Assembly: GCA_017610245.1 (NCBI GenBank)
Contig: JAFCCK010000038.1
Location: 1-8,122 of the forward strand
Direction: 5' to 3'
Origin: Candidatus Iainarchaeum sp.
GTDB taxonomy: Archaea; Iainarchaeota; Iainarchaeia; Iainarchaeales; GCA-2688035
DNA: 8,122 nucleotides
Of this stretch, positions 6,081 to 8,122 are shown one piece after another. Within the stretch, counting starts at the first letter, position 1, and every line of letters starts with the position of its first letter. Under the pieces are notes generated by a model that searched no databases, was not told where the DNA came from, and saw nothing but the letters and a program-made list of their open reading frames with translations. Position numbers and translations under genes: made by a program.

Positions 6081-6091
6081 AACTTAAATAA
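6081..6091 (+). promoter_or_regulatory. TATA-like promoter element for AMP phosphorylase gene
   Basis: AACTTAAATAA at 6081-6091 resembles an archaeal TATA box, preceded by an A-rich stretch (AAAGGCAA, 6073-6080) that could serve as BRE. A start of transcription 25-27 bp downstream would fall near 6112, leaving a leader of roughly 9 nt before the ATG at 6121. There is no Shine-Dalgarno before 6121, which fits a leaderless or short-leader mRNA. Together with the minus-strand element about 45 bp away it forms a compact divergent promoter within 6011-6120. Confidence 0.5.
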
Positions 6092-6120
6092 CTCTTTGCC
6101 CCTTTCTTATTCTGGTTCCC

Positions 6121-7638
6121 ATGAAGCAGTATGTAGAGAAGATGAAGGCAAAGCTCTTTGACATTGAGGCGGGGAAGATGATTGCTATCCTCAATCTCAA
6201 TGATGCGAAAGAGCTTGGGCTGTTCCCCTTGGACAGGGTTGAGATATACTCCCCACGGACAAGGAAAAAGACTGCCTGCGTTGTTGATGTAACGGAAACA
6301 ATGCTCAAGGAAAATGAAGTGGGGATGTTCAAGGACGTGCAGGAAAAGTTGAAGGTGAGGAAAGGGGAGAGCGTGCAGGTGCAGGCTGTGGCCCCTCCTG
6401 AAAGCGTCCGCTTCATAAAGAGAAAGCTTGATGGCAACGCCCTGAGCGAGGAGGAGATTAAAGCAATTGTACGCGACATGGGAGACAACAAGCTGAGTGA
6501 AATCGAAGCAGCAGCGTTTGTTAGCGCTGTCTACATCCATGACTACAACCTTGAGGAAACTGTCGCGATGACAAAAGCACTGGCGCAGGATGGCTTGCAG
6601 ATAAGGCTGAAAGGGTCAATACTTGACAAGCACTGCATTGGCGGCACAAATGGCAGGACAACAATGATCATAGTGCCGATAATTGCAGCTGCCGGCTACC
6701 GTATCCCTAAAACAAGCAGCAGAAGCATTACTTCGGCAGCGGGAACAGCTGATGCTATGGAAGTGTTAGCAAACGTTAGCCTTTCAGTAAAGAAAATCAA
6801 GGAAATAACCAGAAAGGTTGGAGCCGTTATCGCCTGGGGCGGGGCCCTGGAATTGGCTCCAGTTGATGACAAGATAATCAAGATAGAGCATCCTTTTTCT
6901 CTCGACCCAACAGGGCAGATAATTGCAAGCGTCATGGCGAAAAAGGCAAGTGTTGGCGCGAAATATGTTGTAATAGACTTGCCTGTAGGCCCGGATGTTA
7001 AAATTGAGAGCAGGACAAGGGCAGAGGAGATGGCAAAAAAATTTATTGCTGTAGGGAAAAGCTTGGGAATAAGAGTGGAAGCAGTAATAACCGATGGGAC
7101 AGAGCCTGCTGGTCCAGCTTTTGGCCCAGCGCTGGAAGCAAAGCACGTGATGCAAATATTAGAGGGGGAGCGCTTTGACAATTTAGCGCAGAAAAGCTGC
7201 GAATTAGCTGGAGTGCTATTCGAGTTAATGGGAAGAACAAAGAAGGGTAAGGGTGTGGAATACGCGAAAAAGCTCTTATTTTCTGGGAAGGCCCTGAAGA
7301 AAATGAAGGAAATAATTAAGGCGCAGGGTAAAAAGATATTAAGTAGCTCTGATATAAAGGAGGCGCGGTTCAAAAAAATTGTAAGGGCATGGCAGGACGG
7401 AGAGGTCAGTAAAATAAATGTTAGGGAGTGCGCGCAGCTCGCCAGGATGGCTGGTGCGCCAGCAAACAAAAAAGCAGGGTTGCTATTGCTATGTGAAGTT
7501 GGTGATAAGGTAAAGAAAAGCCAGCCCCTCTTTGAGATTCACGCAGAGAACAAGAGAAAGCTTGAGCTTGCAGTTGAATTTATGAAAAAGAGCAGGATAA
7601 TTGAGATGCAGAAAATCATTCTTGAGAAGTTTACCTGA
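6121..7638 (+). CDS. deoA: AMP phosphorylase (archaeal DeoA family)
   Basis: This enzyme splits AMP (and often CMP and UMP) with phosphate to give the free base and ribose 1,5-bisphosphate, which archaea can feed through an isomerase to ribulose bisphosphate and type III RuBisCO. The 505-aa length fits AMP phosphorylases, which carry an extra N-terminal domain of about 85 residues (here 8-90) before the thymidine-phosphorylase-like core. Core landmarks are GSILDKHCIGGTNGRTT (165-181), IPKTSSRSITSAAGTADAMEVL (195-216, Lys and Ser of the phosphate/nucleotide site), WGGALELAPVDDKII (239-253) and DPTGQIIASVMAKKASVGAKYVVIDLPVG (262-290). The ATG at 6121 fits the upstream TATA-like box; the ATG at 6142 (MKAKLFDIEAGK) matches where relatives usually begin and is a real alternative. 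The partner isomerase and RuBisCO genes are not in the window. Its stop lies 2 bp from the converging dimethylase gene. Confidence 0.92.
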   Translation: MKQYVEKMKAKLFDIEAGKMIAILNLNDAKELGLFPLDRVEIYSPRTRKKTACVVDVTETMLKENEVGMFKDVQEKLKVRKGESVQVQAVAPPESVRFIKRKLDGNALSEEEIKAIVRDMGDNKLSEIEAAAFVSAVYIHDYNLEETVAMTKALAQDGLQIRLKGSILDKHCIGGTNGRTTMIIVPIIAAAGYRIPKTSSRSITSAAGTADAMEVLANVSLSVKKIKEITRKVGAVIAWGGALELAPVDDKIIKIEHPFSLDPTGQIIASVMAKKASVGAKYVVIDLPVGPDVKIESRTRAEEMAKKFIAVGKSLGIRVEAVITDGTEPAGPAFGPALEAKHVMQILEGERFDNLAQKSCELAGVLFELMGRTKKGKGVEYAKKLLFSGKALKKMKEIIKAQGKKILSSSDIKEARFKKIVRAWQDGEVSKINVRECAQLARMAGAPANKKAGLLLLCEVGDKVKKSQPLFEIHAENKRKLELAVEFMKKSRIIEMQKIILEKFT

Positions 7639-7640
7639 AT

Positions 7641-8122
7641 CTAAGCAAAAATCTCATTGAATACCCTTACAAAATCGCTGCAGGAAAGCAGATTCACCTT
7701 TGTTTTAGCCAGGGGGTGGGATCCAAGCTTTTCAATAATGCTCCCTTGCTCTTTCAACTCTTTTTTTATAAAGGGCAAACTGTTTTTCACCGCATTCAGC
7801 AGATTCTTGTTCTGAAAGCGGAAAACCGACTTAACAAACAGCTGGAATGCCCCCTCATCCTTTGCCTTTCCACATTCTTGGGAGAAAGAAAGCTTCACCA
7901 TGGCTGAATCGGAATTCGGCTTTGGGAAAAAGCTTTTCGTTGGAATCCTTCCAAGCATTTCAATATTGAAATAGTACTGCGTGAGAACGCTCATTGCATT
8001 GTATTCCACAAAGCCGGGGTGAGCAGCCAGCTTCTCAACAAACTCCTTCTGGAAAACAAGCACGCACAGCTCTGGCTTCAGCTTGAAAAGCCGGTACATT
8101 ATTTCAGATGAAATTGTGTATG
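7641..8122 (-). CDS. rsmA: rRNA adenine N6-dimethylase RsmA/KsgA/Dim1 (5' partial)
   Basis: This SAM-dependent enzyme dimethylates the two adjacent adenosines in helix 45 near the 3' end of 16S rRNA, a late step in small-subunit assembly. The frame stays open to the window edge, where the minus strand reads YTISSEIM, matching the catalytic NLPYxISS motif of this family with its first residues cut off. Next come LCVLVFQKEFVEKLAAHPG, the YNAMSVLTQYYFNIEMLGRIP region and the hallmark FFPKPNSDSAMVKL (the family's F.P.PkVdSavv). The remainder, about 75 residues, is the helical C-terminal domain that contacts the ribosome. The ATG at 8099 is internal, not the start. The missing N-terminal half would carry the SAM-binding glycine motif. 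The stop codon lies 2 bp from that of the converging AMP phosphorylase gene. Confidence 0.9.
   Translation of the reverse strand, partial: YTISSEIMYRLFKLKPELCVLVFQKEFVEKLAAHPGFVEYNAMSVLTQYYFNIEMLGRIPTKSFFPKPNSDSAMVKLSFSQECGKAKDEGAFQLFVKSVFRFQNKNLLNAVKNSLPFIKKELKEQGSIIEKLGSHPLAKTKVNLLSCSDFVRVFNEIFA

Noticed and set aside
6696..7469. Minus-strand open frame (257 codons) opposite AMP phosphorylase
   Set aside because: Hydrophobic composition is the mirror of the codon bias of the real gene; no motif or start context was found.
1..8122. Mobile element, CRISPR array, tRNA/rRNA or long repeats
   Set aside because: No transposase or integrase motif, no regularly spaced repeats, and no recognisable RNA gene by eye on either strand.

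Overview
The window most likely comes from an archaeon with a small, tightly packed genome; a DPANN-type lineage is my best guess, and this is inference. Support comes from an archaeal-type AMP phosphorylase, a Dim1/KsgA rRNA dimethylase, archaeal TATA-like elements upstream of genes with no Shine-Dalgarno, and almost no intergenic DNA. The only real gap is 110 bp (6011-6120). No RNA genes, insertion sequences, CRISPR arrays or long repeats were seen.

Positions 1-5420 (+ strand) form one gene train built on de novo pyrimidine synthesis. The order is: a HAD phosphatase (5' end outside the window or missing), pyrK (dihydroorotate dehydrogenase electron-transfer subunit), an unrecognised basic helical protein, pyrC (dihydroorotase), a second unrecognised basic protein, pyrE (orotate phosphoribosyltransferase), pyrF (OMP decarboxylase, the longer 'type 2' form) and a LOG/TIGR00725-like Rossmann protein. 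Junctions overlap (26 bp, ATGA, TAATG), abut (TGAATG) or are 5 bp apart, so co-transcription and translational coupling are very likely. PyrC makes dihydroorotate, PyrK (with a PyrD not seen here) serves its oxidation to orotate, PyrE makes OMP and PyrF makes UMP. pyrB, pyrI, carA, carB and pyrD are not in the window.

Positions 5432-6010 (- strand) hold a small gene with weak but suggestive TraB/PrgY-like motifs. It converges on the pyr operon with an 11-bp gap. The 110-bp region 6011-6120 holds two divergent TATA-like elements, one for this gene (predicted leaderless) and one for the next gene (short leader).

Positions 6121-7638 (+) encode AMP phosphorylase, the entry enzyme of the archaeal nucleotide-degradation (AMP to ribose 1,5-bisphosphate) pathway. 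Positions 7641-8122 (-) hold the C-terminal part of the rRNA adenine dimethylase RsmA/KsgA/Dim1, converging on it with a 2-bp gap and running off the window.

Points for a second look: the two uncharacterised basic genes embedded in the pyr operon, a Ser in PyrF where a phosphate-binding Arg is normally found, a LOG-like protein with a changed PGG motif closing the operon, and the compact divergent promoter.
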